From NCBI RefSeq assembly GCF_022614595.1, contig NZ_JAJFAU010000018.1, positions 13,382-47,408 of the forward strand: a DNA stretch of 34,027 nt, given 5' to 3'. The DNA is from Streptomyces sp. CNQ085 (GTDB lineage Bacteria; Actinomycetota; Actinomycetes; Streptomycetales; Streptomycetaceae). The position numbers and the translations under genes were made by a program. The notes below the pieces were generated by a model that saw only the letters and a program-made list of their open reading frames with translations, was not told where the DNA came from and did not search any database. Below are positions 1 through 7,804 of this stretch, one piece after another (the stretch's first letter is position 1; each line of letters begins with the position of its first letter).

Positions 1-91
1 GGGCCTGACCTTCAACGTCACAGCCAACTCCACCGTCCAGCTCGCCTCCGATCCGGCGATGGGCCTTCGCGTCCCCACAGGAGGCACACGG

Positions 92-898
92 ATGACTCGT
101 CCCCTTTCCCGCGCCGGAGTTCCGCCCGCCCTCGGCGGCGGGGCTCGGATCCCCGTCTCCGCGCCCGCACAGGTCCCCGGTGGAGGAGGCAGACCGGCCG
201 CGGCGGCGTCCGCCGTGTCCGCCGTGTCCGGTACCGTCGCGGCCGGTCTCCACGCCGTCCTGCTGGACATGGACGGCACGCTGGTGGACACCGAGGGCTT
301 CTGGTGGGACACCGAGGTCGAGGTGTTCGCCGAGCTGGGGTACGCGCTGGCCGACGAGCACCGTGAGGTGGTGGTCGGCGGGCCGATGTCCCGGAGCGCG
401 ACCTACCTGATTCAGGCCACCGGGGCGGACATCTCCCTGGGGGACCTGACGGTGCTGCTCAACTCCAGGTTCATCGAGCGGGTCGAGCGAGGGGTCTCCC
501 TGATGCCCGGCGCCCGGCGTCTGCTGACGGAGCTGGCCGCACACGACGTGCCCGCCGCCCTGGTCTCGGCGTCGCACCGGCGGGTGATCGACCGGATGCT
601 CGTCTCCCTGGGACCGGAACACTTCGCGCTGACCCTGGCGGGTGACGAGGTGGAGCGGACCAAGCCGCATCCGGACCCTTACCTGCTGGCCGCCTCGCGG
701 CTGGGGGCGGACCCGGGGAGCTGTGTGGTGGTGGAGGACACCGCGACCGGTGTGGCCTCGGCGGAGGCCGCGGGCTGTCATGTGGTGGCGGTGCCGTCGG
801 TGACGCGGATCGAGCCCGCGAGCCGGCGCACGGTCGTGCCCTCCCTGGAGGAAGTGAATCTGCGTTTTCTGCGTTCTCTGGTCGTATCCGCGTACTGA
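92..898 (+). CDS. HAD-superfamily phosphatase (beta-phosphoglucomutase/phosphoglycolate phosphatase-like)
   Basis: A 268-residue hydrolase that probably removes phosphate from a small sugar- or glycolate-type phosphoester in the cytoplasm; the substrate cannot be read from sequence. All four HAD motifs are visible: DMDGT at about residues 59-63 (nucleophile D59, acid/base D61), the Ser of LVSAS, K191 in RTKPHPDPY, and VVEDTATG with E215/D216. The segment between motif I and motif II fits an alpha-helical cap. ATG at 92 was chosen because AGGAGG lies at 79-84; an ATG at 59 and the frame back to base 2 are also open. The first 58 residues are Gly/Ala/Pro-rich with no HAD homology, so a later GTG (for example 215) remains possible. 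It is a stand-alone gene, followed by a 386-bp gene-free gap. Family assignment is firm, substrate unknown. Confidence 0.85.
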   Translation: MTRPLSRAGVPPALGGGARIPVSAPAQVPGGGGRPAAAASAVSAVSGTVAAGLHAVLLDMDGTLVDTEGFWWDTEVEVFAELGYALADEHREVVVGGPMSRSATYLIQATGADISLGDLTVLLNSRFIERVERGVSLMPGARRLLTELAAHDVPAALVSASHRRVIDRMLVSLGPEHFALTLAGDEVERTKPHPDPYLLAASRLGADPGSCVVVEDTATGVASAEAAGCHVVAVPSVTRIEPASRRTVVPSLEEVNLRFLRSLVVSAY

Positions 899-1020
899 GC
901 GTGCGCCGTTCGCTGCACGATGAATGCATCGAAAACCGTGAGCAGCGAGCCGTTCATTTTGCGTGACGAATACAGTGGCTGAATTCTGCTTTTCGTCTGA
1001 TGGTTGATTGCGTGACGTTC

Positions 1021-1030
1021 ATCACGTGAT
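1021..1030. promoter_or_regulatory. Perfect palindrome ATCACGTGAT, operator candidate
   Basis: A 10-bp perfect inverted repeat centred on CACGTG, in AT-rich DNA upstream of the two substrate-binding protein genes. Size and symmetry fit a binding site for a dimeric regulator. The regulator is unknown and no second copy was noticed in the window. Confidence 0.3.
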
Positions 1031-1148
1031 CCCGGGGTGTGGAGGGGCGGCCGGAGTGGGGGCGAGGGCGATTGGCTCCTTTTCCGGACGTCCATGTGTC
1101 CCGTTTGATGCCCGCTCGCGTCGATCGCTCCGTCGTCCGGTTATCGGA

Positions 1149-1179
1149 TTGTGTGACAGGGTCATCGGAGCGTGATAAT
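1149..1179 (+). promoter_or_regulatory. Candidate promoter of the first substrate-binding protein gene
   Basis: GATAAT at 1174-1179 is a good -10 match for a housekeeping sigma factor. Upstream, TTGTGT (1149-1154, spacer 19) or TGTGAC (1152-1157, spacer 16) could act as -35. The implied 5' leader is about 100 nt. This is pattern-based only. Confidence 0.35.
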
Positions 1180-1284
1180 TCCATGCCGGTGGCCCGGGGA
1201 AGTGGTGGAAGCCGCGGCTACTAATGTCTGTCTCCCGGCCGGAGAATTCGGCGACAGCCCGGCTGGACGAGGAGACCGTCAACG

Positions 1285-2883
1285 ATGAACCGTAAGACGC
1301 TGCTGCTGCCCGCCGTCGCGGGCCTGCTGGTCCCCCTGCTCGTCGCGTGCGGCGACGACAGCGCCGGCGGTGAGAACAGCGGGACGATCGTTGTCGGTAC
1401 CACCGACCGTATCGAGGCCACGGAGAAGGCGCCCGCTCCGCTCGACCCCGCTGCGGTCTACGACGTCGGCACCTGGAACATCTTCCGCAACACCTTCCAG
1501 ACCCTGCTGCGCCTGCCCCGCGCGGGCACCCAGCCGGAGCCGGAGGCCGCGCAGGAGTGCGGATTCGCCGACCAGCGCAGCACGCAGTACCGCTGCACCC
1601 TCCGCGAGGGGCTCACGTTCTCCAACGGGAACGAACTGACCGCCGAGGACGTGGTGTTCTCCGTCAACCGGATGGTCGGCATCGACGACCCCGGCGGCCC
1701 CGCGTCGCTGCTGAGCAACCTCGACCGGGTCGAGGCACCCTCCGGGGACGAGGTGGTCTTCCACCTCAAGAAGCCCGACGCCACCTTCCCCCACAAGCTC
1801 GCCACCCCCGCGGCGGCGATCCTGGACAGCGAGGTCTACCCGGCCGACAGGCTCCACGAGGAGTACTCGGTCGCCGGCTCCGGCCCCTATGTCCTGGAAT
1901 CCCTCGACGTCGAGGGAGGCCGGGCGGTCCTCGCCCGCAACAAGTCCTACAAGGGCGACCTGGAGCTGCGGAACGGCCGCGTCGAGGTGCGCTTCTTCGA
2001 TGACTCCAAGGCCATGGAGAAGGCCATGCGCGACGGCGGCATCGATGTGATGAACCGGAGCCTGTCGCCCGAGCAGATCGACCGGCTGGGGAGCGACAAG
2101 AGCGACGGCATCGATGTCGTCGAGATGTCCGGCCAGGAGATCCGCTACCTTGTCTTCGCCACCGACGACCCGGTCGTCGGCAGCAAGGCCGTACGTCAGG
2201 CCATCGCCCGGACCGTGGACCGCGGCGAGCTGGTGCGCGACGTGTACGCACGGACCGCCGAGCCGCTGTACTCCATCGTCCCCGGCGGGCTGACCGGCCA
2301 CCACAACTCCTTCTTCAACGCCTACGGCGAGCCCGACGCCGAGGCGGCCCGCGCCACTCTCGAACGCGCCGACGTCGACATCCCGGTCGAGGTGGACCTC
2401 ACCTACACCACCGACCACTACGGCCCTGCCACGGCCGACGAGTTCAAGGCGCTGGCCGAGCAGCTCAACGACTCCGGGCTGTTCAGGGCGACGGTCAAGG
2501 GCGTGCCGTGGAAGACCTACCGGCCCGCCTCGACCGAGCAGGAGTACGCGGTCTACGGCATGGGCTGGTTCCCGGACTTCCCCGACCCGGACAACTTCGT
2601 CGCGCCCTTCTTCGCCGAGGACAACTTCCTGAACTCCCCGTACGAGAACAACGAGATCCGCGAGCAGCTCATCCCGCGTACCCGGGTCAAGGAGCAGCGC
2701 GACCAGGCGGTCGACGACTTCGTCCGGGTCCAGGACATCGTCGCCGAGGAGGTGCCCGTGCTGCCGCTGTGGCAGGGCAAGCAGTACGTCGCCGCCCGCG
2801 ACGGGGTCACCGGGGTGGAGTGGGCGCTCAACTCCTCCTCCGTGCTCCAGCTGTGGGAACTGGGAAGGGGCGTTCAGGACTGA
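1285..2883 (+). CDS. ABC-type peptide/nickel-family substrate-binding lipoprotein (SBP family 5), copy 1
   Basis: A 532-residue extracytoplasmic solute receptor tethered by lipid to the outer face of the membrane. The N-terminus MNRK plus hydrophobic stretch ends in lipobox LVAC, with Cys22 as the lipidation site. The remainder has the length and landmarks of SBP_bac_5 proteins, which deliver peptides or related solutes to an ABC permease: TFSNGNELTAEDVVFS near residue 115, an AEPLYSIVPGG segment, and a DFPDPDN segment near the C-terminus. ATG at 1285 follows GAGGAG (1269-1274). No permease or ATPase gene lies in the window, so it must work with a transporter encoded elsewhere or act as a stand-alone receptor. 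The next gene is a close paralogue, separated by a hairpin. Ligand unknown. Confidence 0.88.
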   Translation: MNRKTLLLPAVAGLLVPLLVACGDDSAGGENSGTIVVGTTDRIEATEKAPAPLDPAAVYDVGTWNIFRNTFQTLLRLPRAGTQPEPEAAQECGFADQRSTQYRCTLREGLTFSNGNELTAEDVVFSVNRMVGIDDPGGPASLLSNLDRVEAPSGDEVVFHLKKPDATFPHKLATPAAAILDSEVYPADRLHEEYSVAGSGPYVLESLDVEGGRAVLARNKSYKGDLELRNGRVEVRFFDDSKAMEKAMRDGGIDVMNRSLSPEQIDRLGSDKSDGIDVVEMSGQEIRYLVFATDDPVVGSKAVRQAIARTVDRGELVRDVYARTAEPLYSIVPGGLTGHHNSFFNAYGEPDAEAARATLERADVDIPVEVDLTYTTDHYGPATADEFKALAEQLNDSGLFRATVKGVPWKTYRPASTEQEYAVYGMGWFPDFPDPDNFVAPFFAEDNFLNSPYENNEIREQLIPRTRVKEQRDQAVDDFVRVQDIVAEEVPVLPLWQGKQYVAARDGVTGVEWALNSSSVLQLWELGRGVQD

Positions 2884-2890
2884 GCTTCAC

Positions 2891-2921
2891 CCGTGCCGCC
2901 TCCGGCCGGGAGGCGGCACGG
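2891..2921 (+). terminator. Hairpin between the two substrate-binding protein genes
   Basis: A perfect 13-bp inverted repeat (arms 2891-2903 and 2909-2921, loop of 5) begins 8 nt after the stop of the first gene, without a T-tract. In Streptomyces such T-less hairpins can terminate partially or protect the 3' end of the upstream message, so the two paralogues may be expressed at different levels. Confidence 0.6.
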
Positions 2922-2977
2922 AGCTGTGAGAACGGGGGTTCGGAGAACGGCACACACCAACGGATGAGGATGCGAAC

Positions 2978-4570
2978 GTGAGGAAAAGGGCCCGTTTCCG
3001 GGTGCTTCCGGTCGGCACGGCCCTGGTCGCCGCACTGCTCACCGGCTGCGGTGACCAGCAGGGGACGAGAGCCGGCGAGGGCGGACGGATCGTGATGGGT
3101 ATGACCGACGAGGTCCTGGCCGTCGATCCCGCCTCCGGCTACGACCCGGGATCCTGGCTGATCTTCAACAACGTCTTCCAGTCACTGCTCAGCTTCCCCA
3201 GGAACGGCGGGGAACCCCAGCCGGAGGCCGCGCGCGGCTGTGAGTTCACCGACGACGGCAGCCAGGTCTTCCGGTGCGTGCTCAGGGACGGGCTGAAGTT
3301 CACCAACGGCAACCCGCTCACCTCCAAGGACGTGAAGTTCTCCTTCGAGCGGACCCTGCGCATCGACGATCCCGACGGCCCCGCCGTGATGCTGTCGGGC
3401 ATCGAGGAGATCGAGACCCCGGACGCCGGGACGGTCGTCTTCCGTCTCGGTGCTCCCGACGCCACCTTCCCGCAGAAGATCGCCTCCGGTGCCGGCTCGA
3501 TCGTCGACCACCGGTTCTACCCGGCCGACGAACTGCGCACCGACGGCAAGGCCGTCGGCTCGGGCGTCTACCGCCTGGACTCCTACGGCGACGAGGAAGC
3601 CGTCTTCTCCGTCAACCCGGACTACCTCGGGCCCGCGCAGGTGAAGAACTCCGGGATGACCATGAAGCTCTTCCACGGCGACCAGGTGGCACTGAGGAGG
3701 GCCCTGAGCAGCGGCGAGGTGGACCTGGCCTACCGCGGTCTGGCCATGGACGACATCGCGGACCTGGACGCGGCGGCGAGCGCCGAGAACGGGGTGGAGG
3801 TCGTCGAGGGCACCAGCGCCGAGGTGCACCACCTGGTCTTCAACATGGAACACCCTGTCACCGGTAAGCCGGGAGTGCGCAAGGCCATCGCGTACCTGCT
3901 GGACCGCTCCACCCTGATCCGCGACGTCCACCGGCGCACCGCCGAGCCGCTGTACTCGATCGTGCCCGCCGGAGTCACCGGCCACAACACGGCCTTCTTC
4001 GACGCCTACGGCAGCCGTCCGCAGCCGGGCAAGGCCAAGGGGGCCCTGCGCGCCGAGGGCATCACCGAGAAGGTCGAGCTCACCCTGTGGGCCACCCCCG
4101 TGCGCTACGGGCCCGCCACCGTCCGGGAGTTCGAGGAGATCGCCCAGCAGCTCAACGCCAGCGGCCTGTTCGACGCCAAGGTCGAGAGCGTGGAACTGGA
4201 GGAGTACGAGAAGGGCGTCGAGGCGGGCGAGTACGGGGTGTATGTCAAGGGCTGGGTGCCCGACTACCCCGACGCCGACAACTTCACCGCGCCCTTCTTC
4301 GGCGAGGACAACGTGCTGGGCAACGGCTACGACGCCGGACGGATCACCTCCGAGCTGCTGCCGCGGACGGCCGCGGCGAGCGACCGCGCCGCCACCGTGA
4401 AGGACTTCGGTGAGATCCAGGACATCGTCGCCCGGGATCTGCCGGTGCTGCCCGTCTGGCAGGGCAAGCAGTACGCGGTGGCGCACGAGGACGTCTCCGG
4501 GCTGGAGTGGACGCTGGACGCCTCCACGGTCTTTCGTTTCTGGGAGATCGGCAAGGGCGCCGGGGGCTGA
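2978..4570 (+). CDS. ABC-type substrate-binding lipoprotein (SBP family 5), copy 2
   Basis: A 530-residue paralogue of the preceding gene, aligning over its full length by eye (shared features include AEPLYSIVP, LPVLPVWQGKQY versus LPVLPLWQGKQY, and a WxPDYPDADN/WFPDFPDPDN segment). The signal sequence starts MRKRAR and ends in lipobox LTGC with Cys24. GTG at 2978 is chosen because GAGGA (2966-2970) lies 7 nt upstream and no earlier in-frame start gives a signal peptide. It lies 94 bp after copy 1 with a hairpin between them, and its own terminator follows at 4591-4634. The two copies have diverged clearly, which suggests an old duplication with ligand specialisation (inference). Ligand and partner permease are not identifiable here. 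Confidence 0.88.
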   Translation: MRKRARFRVLPVGTALVAALLTGCGDQQGTRAGEGGRIVMGMTDEVLAVDPASGYDPGSWLIFNNVFQSLLSFPRNGGEPQPEAARGCEFTDDGSQVFRCVLRDGLKFTNGNPLTSKDVKFSFERTLRIDDPDGPAVMLSGIEEIETPDAGTVVFRLGAPDATFPQKIASGAGSIVDHRFYPADELRTDGKAVGSGVYRLDSYGDEEAVFSVNPDYLGPAQVKNSGMTMKLFHGDQVALRRALSSGEVDLAYRGLAMDDIADLDAAASAENGVEVVEGTSAEVHHLVFNMEHPVTGKPGVRKAIAYLLDRSTLIRDVHRRTAEPLYSIVPAGVTGHNTAFFDAYGSRPQPGKAKGALRAEGITEKVELTLWATPVRYGPATVREFEEIAQQLNASGLFDAKVESVELEEYEKGVEAGEYGVYVKGWVPDYPDADNFTAPFFGEDNVLGNGYDAGRITSELLPRTAAASDRAATVKDFGEIQDIVARDLPVLPVWQGKQYAVAHEDVSGLEWTLDASTVFRFWEIGKGAGG

Positions 4571-4590
4571 TCCCGCCCCCGAACCGGCAC

Positions 4591-4634
4591 CGGCCGCGCC
4601 GCCCGCCGCCTCCCCGCGGCGGGTGGCGCGGCCG
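4591..4634. terminator. Bidirectional terminator hairpin between convergent genes
   Basis: A 19-bp GC-rich stem with one G-T wobble (arms 4591-4609 and 4616-4634, loop 4610-4615) lies between the stop of substrate-binding protein copy 2 and the stop of the minus-strand response regulator. Position between convergent genes fits termination of both transcripts. Confidence 0.7.
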
Positions 4635-4657
4635 TGTCACCGGGTCCGGCGGGCGTC

Positions 4658-5329
4658 CTACCGGTCGCCGGGGCGGACCAGCCCGCTCTCGTACGCGTAC
4701 ACCGCCGCCTGTACCCGGTCGCGCAGGCCCAGCTTGGTCAGCACATGGCCGACGTGGGTCTTCACCGTCGTCTCGCTGACGAAGAGGTCCGCTGCGATCT
4801 CGGCGTTCGACAGGCCCCGCGCCACCAGTTTGAGGACCTCGACCTCGCGGTCGGTGAGCGTGTCCAGCGCGTCGGGCACCTCCTCCTCGCCCGAGGGCAG
4901 TCTCCCGGCGTACTTGTCCAGCAGGCGTCGGGTGATGCTGGGGGCGAGCATCGCCTCGCCGGCCGCCACCACCCGGATCGCCTGCACCAGTTCGGCGGCC
5001 GGCGCGTCCTTGAGCAGGAAACCGGAGGCGCCCGCGCGCAGCGCCTCCACCACGTACTCGTCCAGGTCGAACGTGGTGAGCACCAGCACCTTGGCGGGGC
5101 CGTCCCGTTCCGGGCCGGTGATCTGCCGGGTCGCCTCCACGCCGTCCATCCGCGGCATCCGGATGTCCATCAGGACCACGTCCGGCTGGAGCGCCCGCAC
5201 CTCGTCCAGCGCCTGCAGGCCGTCGCCGGCCTCGCCCACCACGGCGATGTCCCCCTCGGCCTCCAGGATCATCCGGAAGCCGGTGCGCAGCAACGGCTGG
5301 TCATCGACCAGCAGGACGCGGATTGCCAC
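4658..5329 (-). CDS. NarL/LuxR-family DNA-binding response regulator
   Basis: A 223-residue two-component response regulator. The receiver domain (about 1-120) has the acidic pocket D9/D10, phosphoacceptor D55 in LMDIRMP, and the conserved Lys in FLLKDA. The C-terminal LuxR-type helix-turn-helix (about 155-215) has LTDREVEVLKLVARGLSNAEIA. The GTG start at 5329 on the minus strand is set by AGGAGT 5 nt upstream and by VAIRVLLVDD as the normal N-terminus of the family; an open frame continues upstream to 5542 but is low-complexity and overlaps the nuclease gene. It lies 44 bp downstream of that nuclease on the same strand, so the two are probably co-transcribed. No histidine kinase lies in the window, so its partner and target genes are unknown. 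Confidence 0.9.
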   Translation of the reverse strand: MAIRVLLVDDQPLLRTGFRMILEAEGDIAVVGEAGDGLQALDEVRALQPDVVLMDIRMPRMDGVEATRQITGPERDGPAKVLVLTTFDLDEYVVEALRAGASGFLLKDAPAAELVQAIRVVAAGEAMLAPSITRRLLDKYAGRLPSGEEEVPDALDTLTDREVEVLKLVARGLSNAEIAADLFVSETTVKTHVGHVLTKLGLRDRVQAAVYAYESGLVRPGDR

Positions 5330-5373
5330 GTGAACTCCTATCGGCGGCGGGGGCATGGCAGGCCCATTCTCGC

Positions 5374-6336
5374 CTAGACGGCCGTGCCCCCCGCCTCCGG
5401 GAGGGGGACCGCGGAACCGCCCGTGCCACTGCCCCCGACGCCGTCCGGCTCCAGCGGCAGCCGCGGCTGGATCATCAGCGGATACGGCGGGGGAGTGCCC
5501 CCGAACTCCGGACACAGTGCCCGGTGGGCGCACCAGCCGCACAGCGGGCCCGGCCTGGGCCGCCAGTCACCGGTCTCGGTCGCCTGCCGGATCGCCTCCC
5601 ACAGGGCCAGCAGCTTGCGCTCCACACCGCGCAGGTCGTTCTCGTCCGGGTCGTAGGTGAGCACGTCCGAGCTGCCCAGGTAGACCAGCTGCAGCCGGCG
5701 CGGGATCGTGCCGCGCAGCCGCCACAGCACCAGGGCGTAGAACTTCATCTGGAACAGCGCCCCGGCCGCGTACTCCGGCCGGGGCGCCTTGCCGGTCTTG
5801 TAGTCGACGATGCGGACCTCGCCGGTGGGCGCCACGTCCACCCGGTCGATGATGCCGCGCAGCCGCAGCCCGGACTCCAGGCGGGCCTCCACGAACAGCT
5901 CCCGCTCGGCCGGTTCCAGCCTGGTGGGGTCCTCCAGGGAGAACCACCGCTCGACCAGCTCCTCCGCCCGGGCCAGCCACTGCGCCAGCTCGGCGCCGTC
6001 GGCCGCGCCCTCGCCCGGGGCCGTCTCGTCGTCCTCCGCGAACAGCTCCGCCAGCTCCGGCCGCTTCGCCAGCAGCCGCTCCCACTCCCGCACCACCAGC
6101 GAGCGCGCCCGGCGCACACTGCGCTCGGCGGCCGGAGCGTCGAAGAGCCGCTCCAGCACCGCGTGCACCACCGTGCCCCGGGTGGCCGCGGGCGTCGGCT
6201 TCTCGGGCAGCCTGTCGATCACCCGGAAGCGGTACAGCAGCGGGCACTGCATGAAGTCGGCGGCCCGTGACGGTGACAGGGAGTTGGGCGGCGAGGCGGG
6301 CGAGGACGCCTTGCCGGGTGCCGGATGGGAGACCAT
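5374..6336 (-). CDS. RecB-family PD-(D/E)XK nuclease with Cas4/AddB-like Fe-S cysteines
   Basis: A 320-residue stand-alone nuclease, likely acting on single-stranded or end-processed DNA in repair. Visible landmarks: GTVVHAVLE (metal-binding His), a central region with IDRVD, IVDYKTGK (the catalytic D...xxK part of the PD-(D/E)XK core), and QMKFYALV (the QxxxY motif). One Cys near residue 30 (MQCPLLYRF) and three C-terminal Cys (CGWCAHRALC) form the pattern that holds an Fe4-S4 cluster in AddB, Cas4 and related enzymes. No helicase domain is present. ATG at 6336 is preferred because TAGGGT sits exactly 7 nt upstream (6344-6349, minus strand), a leaderless arrangement; ATGs at 6366, 6381 and 6402 are also in frame. 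It is divergent from the metalloprotease gene. Confidence 0.85.
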   Translation of the reverse strand: MVSHPAPGKASSPASPPNSLSPSRAADFMQCPLLYRFRVIDRLPEKPTPAATRGTVVHAVLERLFDAPAAERSVRRARSLVVREWERLLAKRPELAELFAEDDETAPGEGAADGAELAQWLARAEELVERWFSLEDPTRLEPAERELFVEARLESGLRLRGIIDRVDVAPTGEVRIVDYKTGKAPRPEYAAGALFQMKFYALVLWRLRGTIPRRLQLVYLGSSDVLTYDPDENDLRGVERKLLALWEAIRQATETGDWRPRPGPLCGWCAHRALCPEFGGTPPPYPLMIQPRLPLEPDGVGGSGTGGSAVPLPEAGGTAV

Positions 6337-6343
6337 GGACACG

Positions 6344-6349
6344 ACCCTA
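6344..6349 (-). promoter_or_regulatory. Leaderless -10 box of the RecB-like nuclease
   Basis: TAGGGT on the minus strand ends 7 nt before the ATG at 6336, so transcription would start at or next to the start codon. No good -35 is seen and no ribosome-binding site precedes the ATG. Confidence 0.5.
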
Positions 6350-6470
6350 CGGCCCGCCACCGACATCCCGCCGCTTACCATCGATGACGTAACCCCTCGC
6401 ACCCCCCTCGCACCACACGGTCGCGGGGGCCGACCACCGGGGGCGGGGGCACCTTCTACGAGGGGAACCC

Positions 6471-7700
6471 GTGGCGGACACGGACAACGGCGGGCGGCCG
6501 GAGCCCGGCCCCGGCAAATCGGCGGACGGCGGGCCGAAGCGCTCGCGGGGGAGCGGCGGCGGCATTCTCATGGGCCGCCCCTTCGGCGTGCCCGTGTACG
6601 TGGCGCCGAGCTGGTTCGTCGTCGCCGCGCTGATCACCTGGGTCTTCGGCGGCCAGCTGGAGCGCGTGCTCCCGGAGCTGGGCGGCGCCCGCTACCTGGT
6701 GTCCCTGTTCTTCGCGGTCGCCTTCTACGCCTCGGTGCTGGTCCACGAGCTGGCCCACACCGTCGCCGCCCTGCGTTTCAAGCTCCCGGTGCGCCGTATC
6801 CAGCTCCAGTTCTTCGGCGGGGTGTCGGAGATCGAGAAGGAGAGCGAGACCCCGGGCCGGGAGTTCGTCCTGGCCTTCGTCGGTCCGCTGCTCTCCCTGG
6901 TGCTGGCGGGCGTGTTCTACCTGGGGCTGTTCGCCGTCGAGCCCGGTACCGTGCCCGCGGTGCTGCTGGCCGGGCTGATGATCTCCAACCTCATCGTCGC
7001 GATCTTCAACCTGCTGCCGGGGCTGCCCCTGGACGGCGGCCGGATGCTGCGTGCGGTGGTGTGGAAGATCAGCGGCAGGCCGATGACCGGCACCGTCGCC
7101 GCCGCCTGGAGCGGCCGTGCGCTCGCCGTCGCCGTCCTGATCGGGATGCCGCTGCTCAGCTACGCGGGTGGTTACGGGGCCGAGGAGGGCTTCGGCGGGG
7201 TGGACTCCATCACCGACGCCCTGCTCGCCGCGATCCTCGCGGCCATCATCTGGACCGGCGCCGGCAACAGCCTGCGCATGGCCAGGCTGCGCGAGCGCCT
7301 GCCCGAGCTGAGCGCCCGCGCCCTGACCCGCCGCGCTGTCCCCGTCTCCTCCGACACCCCCCTGTCGGAGGGGCTGCGCCGTGCCAACGAGGCCGGGGCC
7401 AGGGCCCTGGTGGTCGTGGACGGCCAGGGGGAGGCGGTCGCCGTGGTCCGCGAGGCCGCCATCGCCGGGGTGCCCGAGCACCGCCGCCCCTGGGTGGCGG
7501 CGAGCACCCTCGCCCAGGACCTCGCCGAAGGCATGCGGGTGTGGGCCGAGCTGGCCGGCGAGGAGCTGTTGGAGCACCTGCGCGCCACTCCCGCCACCGA
7601 GTACCTGGTGGTGGAGGGCAGCGGCGAGATCTACGGGGTGCTCTCGGCCGGTGACGTCGAGCGGGCCTTCGTGGCGGCCATGGCCAAGCCCGCCTCCTGA
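6471..7700 (+). CDS. Site-2-type intramembrane zinc metalloprotease (M50) with C-terminal CBS region
   Basis: A 409-residue membrane protease of the SpoIVFB/Rv-type M50B group. After a charged Gly-rich N-terminus come membrane segments. The zinc motif HELAH (H92, E93, H96) lies in the segment beginning at about residue 75, and the third ligand D188 in LDGGRML. Further hydrophobic segments follow near 205-225 and 245-262. The cytoplasmic region from about 285 to 400 resembles a degenerate CBS pair that may sense a nucleotide. Such enzymes cut transmembrane substrates, often anti-sigma factors; the substrate here is unknown. GTG at 6471 follows GAGGGG (6460-6465) at 5 nt. A very long hairpin ends the transcript. 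The neighbouring tRNA methyltransferase has its own promoter. Confidence 0.9.
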   Translation: MADTDNGGRPEPGPGKSADGGPKRSRGSGGGILMGRPFGVPVYVAPSWFVVAALITWVFGGQLERVLPELGGARYLVSLFFAVAFYASVLVHELAHTVAALRFKLPVRRIQLQFFGGVSEIEKESETPGREFVLAFVGPLLSLVLAGVFYLGLFAVEPGTVPAVLLAGLMISNLIVAIFNLLPGLPLDGGRMLRAVVWKISGRPMTGTVAAAWSGRALAVAVLIGMPLLSYAGGYGAEEGFGGVDSITDALLAAILAAIIWTGAGNSLRMARLRERLPELSARALTRRAVPVSSDTPLSEGLRRANEAGARALVVVDGQGEAVAVVREAAIAGVPEHRRPWVAASTLAQDLAEGMRVWAELAGEELLEHLRATPATEYLVVEGSGEIYGVLSAGDVERAFVAAMAKPAS

Positions 7701-7706
7701 GAACGT

Positions 7707-7760
7707 CCCGGCTCCCCTCCTTCCGCCCCGCCCGGGCGGGGCGGAAGGAGGGGAGCCGGG
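7707..7760 (+). terminator. 54-bp perfect palindrome, terminator of the metalloprotease gene
   Basis: Arms 7707-7733 and 7734-7760 are exactly complementary over 27 bp each, with the centre at CCCGGG. Six nt separate it from the metalloprotease stop. There is no T-tract, as is common in high-GC actinobacteria. It lies just before the promoter of the next gene and would insulate it. Confidence 0.85.
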
Positions 7761-7766
7761 CCTCGA

Positions 7767-7797
7767 TTACGGCCGGAGCGCGTGCCTGGACTACCCT
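7767..7797 (+). promoter_or_regulatory. Leaderless promoter of the tRNA methyltransferase gene
   Basis: TACCCT at 7792-7797 is a -10 match placed 7 nt before the ATG at 7805; TTACGG at 7767-7772 (spacer 19) is a weak -35. There is no ribosome-binding site before the ATG, so the message probably starts at the start codon itself. Confidence 0.55.
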
Positions 7798-7804
7798 TGC
7801 CCCC

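Larger units (their letters stand above)
899..1284. other. Gene-free interval with promoter-like signals
   Basis: No credible gene is seen in these 386 bases. The stretch is visibly richer in A/T than its surroundings, as expected for a regulatory region upstream of the substrate-binding protein genes. It contains a perfect 10-bp palindrome at 1021-1030, a GATAAT hexamer at 1174-1179, and a ribosome-binding site (GAGGAG, 1269-1274) for the gene starting at 1285. Short open frames here lack codon bias. Confidence 0.6.

Noticed and set aside
5374..6336. RecB/Cas4-like nuclease as part of a CRISPR-Cas system
   Set aside because: No repeat-spacer array or other cas gene is visible in the window.
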